Source: Eudorina sp. 2006-703-Eu-15
Lineage: Eukaryota > Chlorophyta > Chlorophyceae > Chlamydomonadales > Volvocaceae
DNA: 64,000 nucleotides
Assembly (NCBI GenBank): GCA_003117195.1
Contig: BDSI01000039.1
Location: forward strand, 62,001-126,000
Direction: 5' to 3'
In this document: positions 23,710-37,119 of the stretch, one piece after another
How positions within the stretch are numbered: the first letter of the stretch is position 1
Layout: each line of letters opens with the position of its first letter
Notes under the pieces: generated by a model
What the model was told of the DNA's origin: nothing
The model's input: only the letters and a program-made list of their open reading frames with translations
The model's database searches: none
Position numbers and translations under genes: made by a program

Positions 23710-26700
23710 ATGCAGGGACAGCCAGCCAGCGAAGCACCTGCATCGAACCTGCAGGAGCTTCTGAAGGAGATCAAAGAGCTCAAAGAGGGATTGCTGGTGC
23801 GTAGCAGGTCCCGGCCTCGTGTCAGGAAGATTTGTGTCGGGAGTTGAATTTACCAGACGGTGGTGACCGTTTCCAGGGTGACAGCGTGACGCATGATAAC
23901 CCAACTTTTGAAGGACCACCATGGCGCAATCAACAGGCCTTGCAAGTAAGGGAGAACTGAAGTTATTGCCTCCCTGCAAGCGCTCCTTTGGCACGTTCGT
24001 TGCAACTGCTGATTTGTTGCGTCCAAACTTTATGGATTTAAATAATTTAACATTCTTCTATTGCACGTTTTGCCGATAGCTTTAAAGAATTTGATTTTGG
24101 ATAACGGTGTTCAATGAATGCAGAGCTCGAGTGGTATGCGACTGGACATTCCCACTGAGGACCTTGACGATTCGCTTGAGGATTTGGTTGCTAGAGATTC
24201 AGGACTCCGATACATCCTTAGTCCTCAGGCTGAGGCGCAAGTAGTCCAAAGGGGTCAAAGGTTTGAAAACGCATCACCACAGCGGGCGTCCTCGGGAGCT
24301 TCTGGGATCGGGCGGATGCTCGGATCTGGTCTATCGCCACCAGGCGCCTCTGATGCAGCGTTTGACATGACACCCACGCCAGCCGGTCCGGCTGCCACCC
24401 CACCCGGCGCGCAGACAGCAGCGCGCAACGCTGGTTCTTCTGCCACGGTTTCCGCCCACGTGACGCCCATGGCAACCCGCGACACCGCCACAGCGGCTGG
24501 CGCAACCGCCACGCCTGTTGGACAGCACATTGTGACTGCAACGACGACACCTGCGTCGGGAGGAACGAGCTCAGCGGTTCTTGGGAAGTCGACGGGTGCC
24601 AATCCACCGCCAGCGGCCGCACCGCGCAGCAAAATCGGCAGCCGCATCGCTCGGCCGGGTTCCGCCACGGCGCCTGCGGGACCCACAGCAGCACGCACGC
24701 CCTCCGCGAGCAGCACCACGCCACCAATACCAAGCCCCACGTCGCGCACCGGCTCGGCTATGCAGCACCATATCCCACCGCTTACCCCAACCACCACGGC
24801 CGCTGCATCCGCGCCAACCGCAGCCCCGCGAGCGTCACAGGACGGCACTCCAGTGCAGCCTCGGACAGCCCGCCAGAAGGTGGCCGCGGCAGTCAGCGCC
24901 ATCAGCGCAATGGCGTCGAGTGGTCGGAGCACGCCCCGCGCTGCTGGCCGCCATGTGCCCACCGGTGGTTCCGGTTCCACGCCAGCTAGCGGCGCGTTGC
25001 CTGGTGCCCGGTCGAGCAGTGGAAGCGGTGGAAGCAGCAATAGCGCACCTTTGGCGGCTGCAGCAGCGGCAGCAGCGTCCGCGCGGAAGCGACCCCTCCA
25101 GGGCGCTCCCGAACCGCAAACGGGGACACCCGCACGGAAAGTTGCTGTGTCATCCGGCCCAGTGGCTGCGCATTCCATGACATCTGCCAAGTCCGCAACA
25201 AAGCCCGTGCGACCGGGCATGCCCGCGGTACCCGCCGCAGCAAGCCGAGTGCCGGGCAGGGCCTCTCACTCAACCTCCGCCTCTCTTCACTCTGGTAGCG
25301 CAGCAGCCTCGCCACCTACATCACCTCCGCAGACACGTGGGGCAGCGGCCGTATCATCAGCGGCAGCGGTCTCCGCCTCTGCTGCCCCATTCAGAGCAAG
25401 GGCCGTGGCGCCAGCAGCGGTGGCTGCGACAACAGCTCCAACGGAGTTCCAGTGCGAGCTGTCCCAACCGTCCCTCACTCTGCCGTCAGTCGGCCCCGCC
25501 GCGGACACTCTTGGGGATGAGTCGTTGGAGGACATGCTTGCAGATGACCCGCTGTTGGCGGCCTCTGCGCAGGCGGAAGCCGCTGCCATGATCACTGCCG
25601 CCAGGGACACGCCTGTCGGTGCGCTGCAGCGGCGCACCTCCGACGAGCTGCTCCAGCCGCTGGCAGACGCCATGGCGGGAGGGAACGGCTCGAGCGACTG
25701 GATGAATGAGGACGCGGACGCCGAGATGAACATGCTGATGCTGGGCGGTGCGGGCTTTGGAAGCAGTGGCGGTAACCTGCGCAACTCGGCTGGCCCGGAA
25801 ACGGATGCTGGCGTGTTTGAGGCCGGTGCCATGTCGGCGGCGGGAACTCCGGCAGCATCGACCCCAGCGACGCATGTGCGCACCGGGCTGCCGGAGTCGA
25901 CCGCGAATGAGATCCTGGCGGCCGCGTCGCTGCGTGTTGCTGTTGAACCAACCCCCAGCACAGTCTGCAAGGTGAGGATGCGGGTGGGTTGCCTTCCAAG
26001 GTGGAATCCTCAATTCGGAGGCGGACAGTGAGCAGCATTCGTTCTGCACGAGCGGCAGCATGCGCACGCCGAGACGCACGCCGTGCACTCGTGCGACATG
26101 TCAGCAGGTCCGAGCTGCAGGCCTACGCAAGTGTGGAATGGCAGGGCCCCTGTGTGCGACCGACAGATGTCCACTGTGAATATACGTTCCGCATACCTTG
26201 CCGCAGCACATCACCCCTGCCTGCACTCAGTCTGTGTGCGCACTGCAAGGATTCACTTGACGTCGCCTATCAGCGGTCCCTCTTCCATGACCCGTAAGCG
26301 CGGTACTGCTGCCCTCCACCGTTGGCGGGATGTCTTCTCTGCCGACAGCTACAGTGCGAGCTTGGATGTTCACGGCCTTATTTGCTGACACGCCTCTGGT
26401 GGATGCCTCTGCCGTGTTATCAAACAGGTGAGGGAGCTGCTGGGTCTAGACGGCCAGCAGGAGAATCCCGAGATGAACAGCGAGGAGCTCTGGCGCAATA
26501 TCGCCGCTGATGCCAACAGCATATTCACGGAACAGGGGGACCGTGCCAACGCGGGCACGATTGCAACGGCAACAACAACCACTGCAGTGGTTGCGGCGGC
26601 GGTGGCGATGTCCAGGGACCCCTCACAGCCATCCTCGCCGGCTGCTGCTGCTGCACTGCTGCCCGACGCTGTCACTGCGGGCGACGGTGTGGCGCATGTC

Positions 26701-29700
26701 ATTGGCATGTTGCGCGCGGCCGACTCTGCAACGAGAAGCACGCTGGAGGCTCATGACCGTCGGTCGCTCAACGCGGCCGAGCTTGCCGCCGTGGCGGGTG
26801 CCATGCAGTGCGAGATACTCGACACAGACGAGGGCTTTCTGGGCGACCTGCTTGCTGCGGAGGCGGCGGAGGCGGCCGCCGTGGTGGTCGCGGCCAGCTT
26901 GGCGGCGCCCGGGCGCGAGGACGAGACACCGCCTGCGGAGATGGAGGATGAGAATCCAGCTGGCAGCCGACGGCTGCTGCACCAGAGCAGCAGCGCCTCA
27001 TCGTTGGGCTTTGATGCGGCGGTCGCCTTCGAAGCCACCATGATTAGCCGTCAGCTGGCGGGCGGCTCCCTCGCGGTCCGTCCCAACATCACCACCGGCG
27101 ACGCCATCTTGGAAGGCGATGAGGTCACCAGCGCAGCTGCAACGCCGCAGGCCGCCACGACGCCAGCAGTGGCGGGCGTCATGGGTCTGCCGCCGGTGGC
27201 CACCGAGGACCTGCCGCCGTCGGCATCAGACATGGTTCTGGAGGATGCCGACCAGGACGAACCCGCCATGCCAGCGCCGTTACCAAGCAACGATGGATGC
27301 CTGGAGGCTGCGCAGGAGAACATGGATGCCGATGGGCCGGGCGCGTCTCTCGCTGCAGCAGATCTGACTGGCCCAGCTGCGGACCTGGTGGTAGGGTTAG
27401 CGGCCGCGGCTGCCTTGGCGGCCGATGCCAGTGAGGGGCCTGCGGTGGCCATCGACACCACCGCTTCAGAAAACAGTCGCCACGTTGATCTAGCCCGCGC
27501 GTCGGCCGCGGGGGACGCGCTGCTGGCTGCGGACGAGGCGCTGGCGGCCGCGGCGGCCACAGCCTTCCAGTCGAGGGCCATTGACGCTGGCGCTGCTAAG
27601 GCGATCGCCAGCGACATGAATGAGGCTGACGCTGCAGCTGGGCTTTTGTCCTTGTCGGCCGGGGCGGCCCCAGAGGCCGTGCCCGAGGTGGGCCCTGCCG
27701 AGCTGGATGCAGCGGATCCGTTCCCGGCGGGAGATAGGGTGCGCGGCACAGCTGGGTCGCGGTCCCTGCAGGAAGCCGTGGAGCCGCTCAGCGCAGCAGT
27801 GCCGGAAGCCGTTGCCGAGGAGGGAGCGGTGGACATGGACGCCGAGGGCGAGGGCAGGGCCGGGGATGCATTTGGCGCAGCTGCAGCAGCAGGGGTGTTT
27901 CCGGCGGAGGATGTTGATATGGTGGCATGGGGCAGTGACTCAGCAGAGGCCAGCCCCGCGCACGCTGCGAATGCGGTTTCCGGTGCCGTAAGCCGCGGAG
28001 CTGCGGCGGCTGCGGTGTCAGCTCCTCGCGGCCTGGCGGTGCCAGAGACCGACCTCTGCCTTCCGGAACGCACTGAGCCCGCGGCGACCTTGGACTTGCA
28101 GCAGGCCGTGTCCGAACCCGGCAACGCGTCGGCAGTACCTGAACCTCCCGTCCGGTCATGGATGGACGTTGAACTGGAGAAGTGCGGGGCTGAGGTGCAG
28201 GTAGGTGACACGCGTGCGACGGTAGGTATAGACTAAGCCCGCGTACAGTGACCCAGGGAGTGGCACGAGGGTTAGGCCAATCCAGTTTCAACGCAGGATC
28301 ACAGGAGCGGCAGGGTAGAACCCGCCCGCGCCTGAGGGTGCACGAGTCACCTCGCACATGCAACCACCGGAAGCTTGGGCACTCTTCCTGACAGCTCGTT
28401 GCGCCCGCAGGAGGCGGCCGAGGAGGCAGTCCCCGAGGACGCGCAGTTGGATCTCGCCGCAGCCGCGGCCGTGTCCGCAGCTTCTGTCTCTGAAGCCCAC
28501 CAAAGGGATGCGGAGGAACTGCCCGGAATCCATGGTGTGTTGGAGACGGAGCCGGCTGCACCGGAACCCGTGCCCCCGCCGCTTGCTGAGTTAACTCCCC
28601 GGCGTGCTACTGCATCGGAGGGGCTATCCGAAAATGCGGACATGCTTGCAGAGTGTTCGTGGGCGACCGTTTCAGCGACAGAAGTCTGCTTTGAGGCAGA
28701 CACATCGCCAGACACAAGAGCAGCTGCAGCGGCGTCGACTTGCCCGGTGCCAGCGAAGCAAGGGGAGCCCATCATGCCGATGGATGAGGACGGCAAAGAC
28801 GGGGACGAGACCAAGGAGGTCATTGCGGAGGTTGCGGCGGCGGCTGCAGCTGCTGAGTTTATGGACGCAAGCGAACAGGCGCAAACGGCTTCTCAGGGCG
28901 CACCGCCGGAGGTGGCAGCCGCTGAACCTGCTGGTGAAGTGGAGGTCGCGGGGGAGGCTGCGCCCAACACCGTGATCGTGGCAGCAAACCCGGTAACGGC
29001 TGAATCTGATGATGCGCAGCTCCAGACGTTACTGGCGTCGACGAACGGAGTTGCCGAGGAGGAAGCTGGCGCTGCGCTCGGTTCTGCTGCTGCGGTAGTG
29101 GCTGCCGCTGGTGCGACCTTTGCTGCCGCCGATCAGCGGCCTCAAGCACACGAGGGCGCAACGGCGTCGCCTGCTGCTGTTGGCGTGGACGCGTGCGCGC
29201 GTGCACCGCAGCAGCCTGATGCGGGCACCGACACGCTTGTCGGACAGGGCTCGGCAGCTGCAGCGGAGGAAGTCAGGGAAAGCGAAAGTGCGGCCACGCC
29301 GGGCGACGTTGCGGCGGATGCCGCGGTGGCGAGCGCGCTCGAAGACGTCCAGCTCCCGACCGCAGGCGAGAGTCTCACCGATGCGCCGCAGCTGGCCTCT
29401 GCGGCGGCAGCACCGGCATCTGCGGCCCTTATGGACGACCTGCAACAGGGCTGTGTGGTGGGCGACTCCGCGGTTTGGGCCTTGGAGGGGGACAACGTCG
29501 CGTCGTTGCCTGTGGCAGCCGAGGTGTTCTACGTGGCGGAGTTATTGCCATCGGCGCCCGTCGCCCGGCAGGCAGAGGCAAATGTGGCCTGCGTGGCTGC
29601 CAAGGCCGTCGCCGTTTCCGCGACTGGGCACACCCCCAGAGATGCCGAGGACAAGGCAGCCGCCCTGGATGACCCGTCGCCGGTGGCGCAAGCAGCTGCT

Positions 29701-32700
29701 CTCCCCGCCCTCATGTCCGCAGCCCCGAGGCAGCCGGCTTCCGGCGAGGGCGAGGAGGCGCCCCCGGTTGCAGTTGACAACGAGGTCTCTTCCTCCGTGC
29801 CAGCTGTCATCAGCACAGCGGAGGATGAGGTGCAACTTGAGGACGCCAAGCCGTGCGCCGCGGCTGAATCAGCCGGCCAAGCCGCCGCGATAGCCGGGCT
29901 GGGGCCAGGGGTAATGGGGACTGAAACCGATGAAGCGGCCCAAGAGACTTACTCGGATGCCGCCGCTGACATGCGCCGCATGACCGATGACGGTCAGGAT
30001 GAGCAGATGTTTGATGCAGAAGAAGACGGCTTCGAAGTAGCCCAGGCAGGCACCGGCGAGATGGAGGCACTTGTCATGGCGCAGACGCCTGAACCCGAGC
30101 CGTTCCAGACGGCTGTGGGCAGCAATGCCGTCCCCGCCAGCGCCGCGCTGGCTTCGGATGCCGCTGCCGCAGTGGTGGATACAGATGGCGCCGCTATCGC
30201 TGACGGCGCCGTTTACGGTGCCACGGCAGTCGCCGATATGGAAATGGAAGCGGCGGCGCAAGCTGAGGAGAGCCAGCCGGCTGTTGGCCCTGCGTCCCAG
30301 GCCAACGGAAGCCCGGTGGTGTGCTCCTTTGCCAGCCAAGTGCAGGGACCGCCGTTTGCACAGCCGTCGCTTGAAATGTCGGGCCGCTCGAATTTACCAA
30401 CAGTGCATTCCCACCAGCTTGACGACGCCGACTATGACGATGACGACGACGAGGACGAGGACGGTGTTCCGTCTGACCTGCCACACAAGGTCCCTGCTGG
30501 CGCCGGCGCTGCGCTGGCGGCCGCAGCTGCAGCCGGCGCTGCGCCGGCGGCATCACCTGCGCAGCGCGCGGCTGCTGATGGCGATTCTGACATGAGTGCA
30601 ACGACTGGCGCTTCGGTCGACGCTGCTACAAACAACGTCATGCCGAGCACCGCCCGCAAGCGGGCCCGCCTTGCGTCACCGGGGCCCATTGCGGAGGGCG
30701 TTGAGAATGGTGGTTCCAATGACAGGGGCTCGGGCAGTGGTTCGGCCGCGTCCGGTGAGTCGACGCCACCCGACGTTGAGGCGGAGGGCGAGGCCCTGGC
30801 CCCCGGCGTGGTCAGCGCGGAGCCTGCTGGCGCGCACGTCGAGGAGTCCCTTTTGGCCAGCGCCGCGGCGACGGCGCAGCCGCGGGACGCTGATGTGGCG
30901 GACGCCGCAGGCGTGGCTTGCGTAGGACGGGAGCTCGCAGCACTAAAAGGTGCGACCGCGTCCAAGCAAAAAGGGCAGTCCTTACAGAACCGGGTTACGC
31001 GGCGATTATAATGCCATGTCTCGACCCAGCAGCCTTATGTCGTCCAAATGGCCTCAAGCATGAGTGTACAGCGGATTCCAAGAAAGATTATGCCGTGTAG
31101 CAGATGCTAGTTGCAGTTGTTGTTGTTTCACAGCTACTTGAGGTCATGGTGGTCATGCGCTGTGCTGACGGCCGTGCCCGATCCGTTGATTGACTCAACG
31201 CAGGTGATGTGCATACAGTTGCAGATGTTGGGGAGCACGTCCCCGATGACCCTCCCAACACGAACCAGGACGCGGATGCGCCTGAAGGCGACGGAGGTCC
31301 GGCAGTCGGTGCGGCGACAGCGGGCACCCCTATCATTGCGGCCGCTGCTGCCGCCATGGCGGCTTCCACCCTCGCTTCCGACCCGAACGATGACATCAAA
31401 GCGCAGTTGCCAGCCGGCAGCCATGCTGACGAAGCCAGCGTGGGGATGTCCACCCAGGCGGCCTCGTCCGACGCTGAGATGGCGGACGCCACGGCAGCAG
31501 CGATCGCAGATGCAGCTGCATCAGAACGGGTCCAGGCAGGTCTGGAGCCTAGCGTGGAGGCGGGTGCTGCTGCTGCTGCGCTCTCCGTCCGGATTCCGGA
31601 GGTCATTGCGCAGGGCCCCCCGGCGGAGTCGCCCAGCACTGTGGCAAACCCCAGCCCGAAGCTGTCAGCGTCGCGCCCTGCGGTCCAAGGGGAGGAGCAG
31701 CCGCTGCTTCACGCTTGGCAGGTGGGTGCAGGCGAGGTACGGAGCCCGGATGCATGGCGACCGCGCCCGTGCCTGTTGTGTTTAACGAGAAGCCCACCCA
31801 CCCCTCTGTTGTGTGGTCTGGTAATGCCGCAAGTCTTGGTCTAACGGTGAGATCATCGGGGGCAGGCGCCATGCGTTGGAGGGCTTATCTCGCCGGCTTG
31901 GCATGGCCTGCTGCACCTCTGGGTCCGAGAACTCATATGACCGTCCTATCTCAAAAATACATTGTAGGTGCAACTGACACTTAACATCGACAACACGTAA
32001 AATCCCTCCTCTGTTCCAGGTGCTTGCGTCGCCGGTGAGCCCCGGCGCCCATGACAGCGACAACGAGGGTGGCCAGGCCTCCAGGGGCTCACTGGCCACC
32101 AAGACGTCCCGGCGTTCCATGCTCAGCGGGGGCAGCCGCCTCAGCCGAGTCAGCAGTCGCCGTGACGAGGAGGACGCCGCGGGGCCGGCGGACGAGGACA
32201 CAGAGCAGTCGACCAGCGCCTCCGTTGCGGCCACAGTAGCAGCCACGGCAGAATCCACTATGGGGGCTGCATCCGCTTCCTCGGGGGCGGCAACCACGAT
32301 GGGGGCGGCTGCTGGCGAAGCTGATGCTCCCATGGACGTGGATGTCCCAGCTCCTTCATCGCCCGCCCAGGCCTCAGCAACACCCGTTGCGGCCGCTGGC
32401 GTCCTCGCACCCAGCTTGTCCGCAGCCGGCGGCGCGGCGCGTGTTAGCTGTGAGGACGACGAGCAGCTGGTGCCGGCCTGGAAGGTCGCGGCTGCAGCCG
32501 CACCGGCGGCAGCGGACGCTGCAGCCGCGACCGCTGATGGCGCCAGTGCGGCACTCCCCGTCGAGTTCTCGGTGTCGGCAGCGCGGTCGTCTCTTGGGGT
32601 CCGTCGGTCGCTTCGGAGCCTGAACGCGTCCCCAGGCGGCAGCCGCCTGAAGCGCAGCACCTCGCAGGCCAGCTTGGCCACCACCGCATCGGCAGCCGAC

Positions 32701-35700
32701 GGGGCGGCCGCCGATGCCATGCGTGATGCCGATGCCACAGCTGCGGACGGGGCGGCGGCAGATAATGTCGGCACGGAGGCGCCCGGCCCCGTACCAGGCG
32801 CCCCGGCCCTTGCTGCAATCAAGACTGCGACGACAAGCGAAACAATCGAGAGGAGTGCGGACTCCCACACCCCGGCGTCGACCTCAGCCTCTCCGCGTCA
32901 TGATGACAGCGAGGAGGCACTCGCGCCGGCGTGGAAGGTGATGGGCGTGCCGGCACTCCCGGGGGAATCTCCTGACGCCGTGGCGGCCGCGCGGGGCGTT
33001 CCGCTGGGCTCGCAACCAAGCTTCCGCTCCCCCAGGGCGGGAGGCAGTCGTTTGCGCCGCGCAAGCGAACCCACAATCAGCGACTTCAACCTAACAGGAC
33101 AATCGGTTGACGATGACGGCGAGGACGGGGAAGACGCCCCGGCGGCAGGCGTTGGGGAGAAGCCAGCCGCGGGCGCGGGCCAGGATTCGCGGCCCGGAGC
33201 AACGTCGAGAGCTCAGCCAGGCGGCATGGTGGACACGGGCAGCGTTCTGTTCTTGGGCCGCTCCCGGTCACGGTCAATTATGGACAGTGATGCGGCTAGC
33301 CCGTCTGAAGGCCGCGCCAGTCGGTTTTCCGCATCGGAAAGCCACAGCGCGGACGGCCGGGCGCCCCAGCTTCTGCTGCGGAATGGCAGCCTGGGTCGCG
33401 TGGGTGCGTTGGCGAGGAGCGGCTCTAGTTTGCGGCGCAGCAGTGCTGTAGAGCCCAGCGGCGGGTCATTCCGCGGCGGCGTCTCCGAGAACGGCGGGAC
33501 GCCAGTCTGGCTGTCGCGGGTCTCCAGTCGCCGACTTCAGACCGATCCGGTTGGCTCAGTGCCGATTCCGCGGCGCTCCGCCGGCGGCGGCGACCCTGCC
33601 GTTGACGCGCTGCGGCCGGCCTGGCAGGTGCTCCCGCTGCCCGCGTCGCCGGAGAGCCCTGTGGACAGCGGCAGCGTGGGTGGTGGCAGCCCGACGAGCG
33701 GCGCGCCCACCGCGGCCAACATGCTGGCGAGCATGCGGAGCAGCAGCCGTCTGAGCCGCATGAGCAGCGGCATCCCGGAGGACCTGCTCGCGGAGTTGCG
33801 GCTGCAAGCGCATGCGGCAGTGGGGCACCTGCAGGTAGGGGCTCGCCTCGCATATGAGGTGCAGGCCTCGCCTCGCCTTGGGGCATCGCCTCCCACCTCC
33901 AGGGCCTAGGGACCGCGACCTAGAGAAGCTCACCGTCGCCAATGTGCTATATGCCTATATCGCTTGCTTGGCGTGACGTATAGCCGTGAGTCGGGGTGCG
34001 GGATCAAGGGTTGGGGAATTTCGTGTTCACTTCGTCGCTTTGTATGATGTGGACGTGCTCCTGTCCCATTGCAGGGCTCCTCGCACGGCGACGACGGACT
34101 TGCGGACATGAACTCGTCCATGGACGACAGCCCCACGCGCGTGCGCATCGCCACGGGTGCCGCCAGCGGCGGCAACAGCGAGTCGGCTGCCACAGCGAGC
34201 GGGGACGGCGCCGGCGGCGTTGTGCACGCCTGGAAGGTGCTGCCCATGCGCGCATCCGGACACGGGGCCGCGGGAGCGGCGGCGGCGACGGAGGCGCACG
34301 CCGCCCAGACCGGCCCCAGCGCCGGCGGCGGTCCAGCATCACTGGCACCGCCGATGCAGATGCCGATGCCGATGCAGATGCGCTCATTCGGCGGGCGGCC
34401 AACCCTGGCCGGAACTCGTGGGGGCAACCAGTCCAGCCGCTTGGCGGTCGCGTCGTCCCACGTGCCTGCGCTGCAGGTCAGTTTCGAGCCCGTGTCGCCG
34501 AGCACTCGGTCGCCCCGGGCACCTCCTGTCCCGGCGGTCGGTGAGGAAGAGGAGGAGGGCGTCGATGATGAGGATGTGGCGACTGCCACTGCTTCAGGCG
34601 CGCGGCCGCCGGAGCAGACGCAGCCGGCTGGATCGGCGGACGGCGAAGGCCGGGGGGCGGTGCATGCATGGAAGCTCGTGCCGCCGCCGCCGCCTAGCGG
34701 GTCGGTGTCGGGCTCGGCGTCAGCGGCGTCGGTTGGAGGGGGCACGGGTGTCGCGACGGCGGCAGGGTTGACCACCTCCCAGGATGACAGCACGGGCGCT
34801 GGCGCTGCCGCAGCCGGTACTCCGGCGGCCACACGGCCGCCCTGCTCGCTGGGAGCGCGGCCCTCCCTCAAATCCATCGCCAGCGTGGGCGGCAGCCGCC
34901 TGAGCCGCATCAATCTCGCGGTCGAGGACTACGTGGATGATGCGTACTCGGAATCGCCCGCCCCGGCCGCAGTTGAGGACGATGACGATGGCGCAGGGGA
35001 CGGCGGCGGCAGCGGCCCTGGGTCTGGAAACCCTACGGGTCACTCCGCGGACCGCATCGCGCCCGCGGACGCAGCGAATCAGAGCGCCGTGGCTGCGGCC
35101 GCGGCCGCTGCGGCGGCGGCCATTGCTGCCGCAGACGCGGCCGAGGAGGACGACCCGCCTTCGGAGCGGAGCTCCGCGCCGGCAGCTGTCGGCGGCCTGC
35201 CAGCTGACGTTTTGTACGCAGCCGGCGGCCGCGGTTCGCCCACGGGCAGCGGCCAGCTGGGGCGGGCGAGCAGGCGATCGGCCGACGGGGCTATGCCAGA
35301 CGGCCCCATCGCCCAGGCGCTCAACACTCGGCCCTCAATGCGCTCCAGCCGCAGCTCAAGCAGCAGCCGCCTCAGCCGCGTGAGCAGCGCGCGCGACGGT
35401 GCTGGCGGCGGCGAGCCGCTGGGGGACATCCGTGAGGAAGAGGGCGAGGGGCTGACACCACCTCAGTCCAGTGGTGGCGCGGCGGTTGGCGCAGTTGCTG
35501 CTGCGGGCACAATGACGGATACCACAGAAGGGCCCAGCAGTGAACCCTCACCGGAAGTTGACCCGCAAGCGCAGGCGGTGCTCACAGCGGCGGCTGCGGA
35601 AGCGACCCTGGGAACGCACGAGCAGCCGGCGGCCGGCTCGCACCCGCTGCAGGTCAGTGTCCCTTCTCTGTCGGCGCAGCTCGGCGACGCGGCCTCCCCG

Positions 35701-37119
35701 GTCGGGTCAGGTTCGACAACGCCGGACTCTCCCGGCTCCAAGCAGGTGGCGGCAGCCGCAGCCGCGGGCCTTGCCGGCGGTGCCCCACACCGCATGGGCC
35801 GGAGCGGCAGCCTGGGCAGCAGCCGCCTCAGTCGCGTGACCTCGCAGGCTTCCGACGCGGGGCTAGCGGACATTGCGGAGGAGAGCCTGGACACGGCGGT
35901 CCCGGTCCAGGCCGTGGCGGTAGCTGCGGGCGGCGTGGCCCTGGAGGACAGCGGCCGCGAGCTCGGCGCCGCGTTGTCACACGACCGCGCATCCGCGGGC
36001 AGGGCACCTCCGCGCGCCCCAAGCGCAGGCGCCGCTCGCATCGGGTCGCCCAGTGGGTCGATGCGCGGCGCTCAAGCAGCCGCCCCATCCATCCCTGAGG
36101 CGAAGGACGGAGACGCGGAGGACGGTCCGCTGCTGCCCGCGTGGAAGGTGTTGGCGCCGGCGGCGGACGCGCGCGAGTCAGAGGCCGCCAGTGAGCGCAG
36201 CTCACCGTCGGCACCGCCCGGCTCCACGCGCCAGCCTGCGCTGCGGGTGCAGCGCTCTAGCAGTCTGGGCAGCAGCCGGCTACGCCGTGTGACCAGCGGC
36301 CTGGAAGAGCAGCAGCCCGCGGAGCCGGAGATAGCCTCCGCCTTGGGGGACGAAGGCGCAGGCGCAGGGGATGCACGCGAGGGCCTGGCACCGGCGGTCG
36401 TGCTGGACGGTCACGACGGCAGCAGCGCCAGCGGCGGCGCAGCCGTCGGGGCGACGGCGGCGGCGGAGGCGGCTGCCGCCAGCACGGAGGCGGCTGCCGC
36501 CAGCACGGCCGCTTCCGGTGCCAGCACGGAGGCGGCTGCCGCCAGCACGGAGGCGGCTGCCGCCAGCACGGCCGCTTCCGGTGCCAGCACGGAGGCGGCT
36601 GCCGCCAGCACGGCCGCTTCCGGTGCCATCCCCGCCGTCGTCCCTACCAGCCAGGTGCAAAGCGGCCCAGCTGGTGACGGGATGACGACCTCGACGCTGG
36701 AGGTCAACCTGACGCTGGCAAACCTGCCCAGCGCCCGGTTCGAAGCGAGCTCCGTGTCCCATGCCGCCGCCGTGGGCCGTATGGGTAGCGGCGGTTTCAG
36801 CTCTTTTTCTGTGCCAGGGCCGCAGCCGGCGTCGGATGCGCCGTCACCGGTGCCGGCTGCGCAGGAAGCGAGTACGGCAGCGGCGAGGGGGCGCACCGCG
36901 GCGCAAGACCAACAGCAGATGCTGGGTGCAGGCACCGCCGCGCGGGAGGCGGAGGCGCCGCCGGTCGAGACGCCGGGCCCCCGGCTGCAGGTCATCGCCG
37001 CGGGACAGCCAGCGCCTGCAGAGGGCAAAACGATGCCGCAAGCGCCGACGTCGGCCAAAAAGAATCGTGGCCTGTTGGGCTGCTTCGCGTGCTTCGGCGG
37101 CTCAGGGGTGACGGAGTGA
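23710..37119 (+). CDS. Giant Ala-rich disordered protein with seven Trp-box/SRL-box modules (3897 aa)
   Basis: Family not recognised. Eight exons join in phase: 23710-23796, 23877-23945, 24124-25971, 26428-28200, 28411-30949, 31204-31721, 32020-33834, 34075-37119 (11694 nt). Residues 1-29 form a short amphipathic helix (ELLKEIKELKEGLL). Residues 53-2106 are low complexity, rich in Ala, Asp, Glu, Pro and Ser, with basic patches (ARKRPLQ, ARKRARL) that could be nuclear signals and an acidic run DDDDDEDEDG near 30440. Residues from about 2270 onward alternate a box like LxPAWKVL with a box like GSSRLSRVTS followed by acidic residues. The protein ends GLLGCFACFGGSGVTE, whose two Cys could be lipid-modified. 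No enzyme or membrane segment is visible. The six later exons carry long open frames on the coding strand, and the phase-1 junction 30949/31204 supports one gene; splitting into two genes near 31011 is the main alternative. Confidence 0.75.
31704..36300 (+). repeat. Seven-fold alternating Trp-box / SRL-box protein modules
   Basis: Trp boxes: the split box at 31710-31721 and 32020-32028 (HAWQ-VL), then 32467-32493 (PAWKV), 32917-32943 (PAWKV), 33607-33639 (PAWQVL), 34219-34248 (HAWKVL), 34654-34683 (HAWKLV) and 36127-36156 (PAWKVL). SRL boxes: 32131-32157 (SRLSRVSS), 32634-32663 (SRLKRSTS), 33040-33066 (SRLRRAS), 33738-33768 (SRLSRMSS), 34420-34455 (degenerate SRLAVASS), 34885-34917 (SRLSRI), 35359-35388 (SRLSRVSS), 35803-35844 (SRLSRVTS) and 36259-36297 (SRLRRVTS). 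Seven of the eight Trp residues in exons 6-8 sit in the Trp boxes. The first Trp box is split by the intron after exon 6. Confidence 0.8.
36463..36627 (+). repeat. 21-bp coding minisatellite in the giant gene (two unit types)
   Basis: Eight 21-bp units run in frame. Type A encodes TEAAAAS and type B encodes TAASGAS; the order is A A B A A B A B, the first A starting with Ala and the last B incomplete. Copies of each type are identical or nearly so at the DNA level, so the array expanded recently. It sits between the last SRL box and the C-terminal end. Confidence 0.9.

Noticed and set aside
31704..36160. Trp boxes as Rubisco-binding motifs of pyrenoid proteins
   Set aside because: The known motif needs Asp or Asn before the Trp and a small aliphatic residue three after the basic residue; here Ala precedes the Trp in every copy and the later position is often Pro or Gly. 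No transit peptide is evident either.
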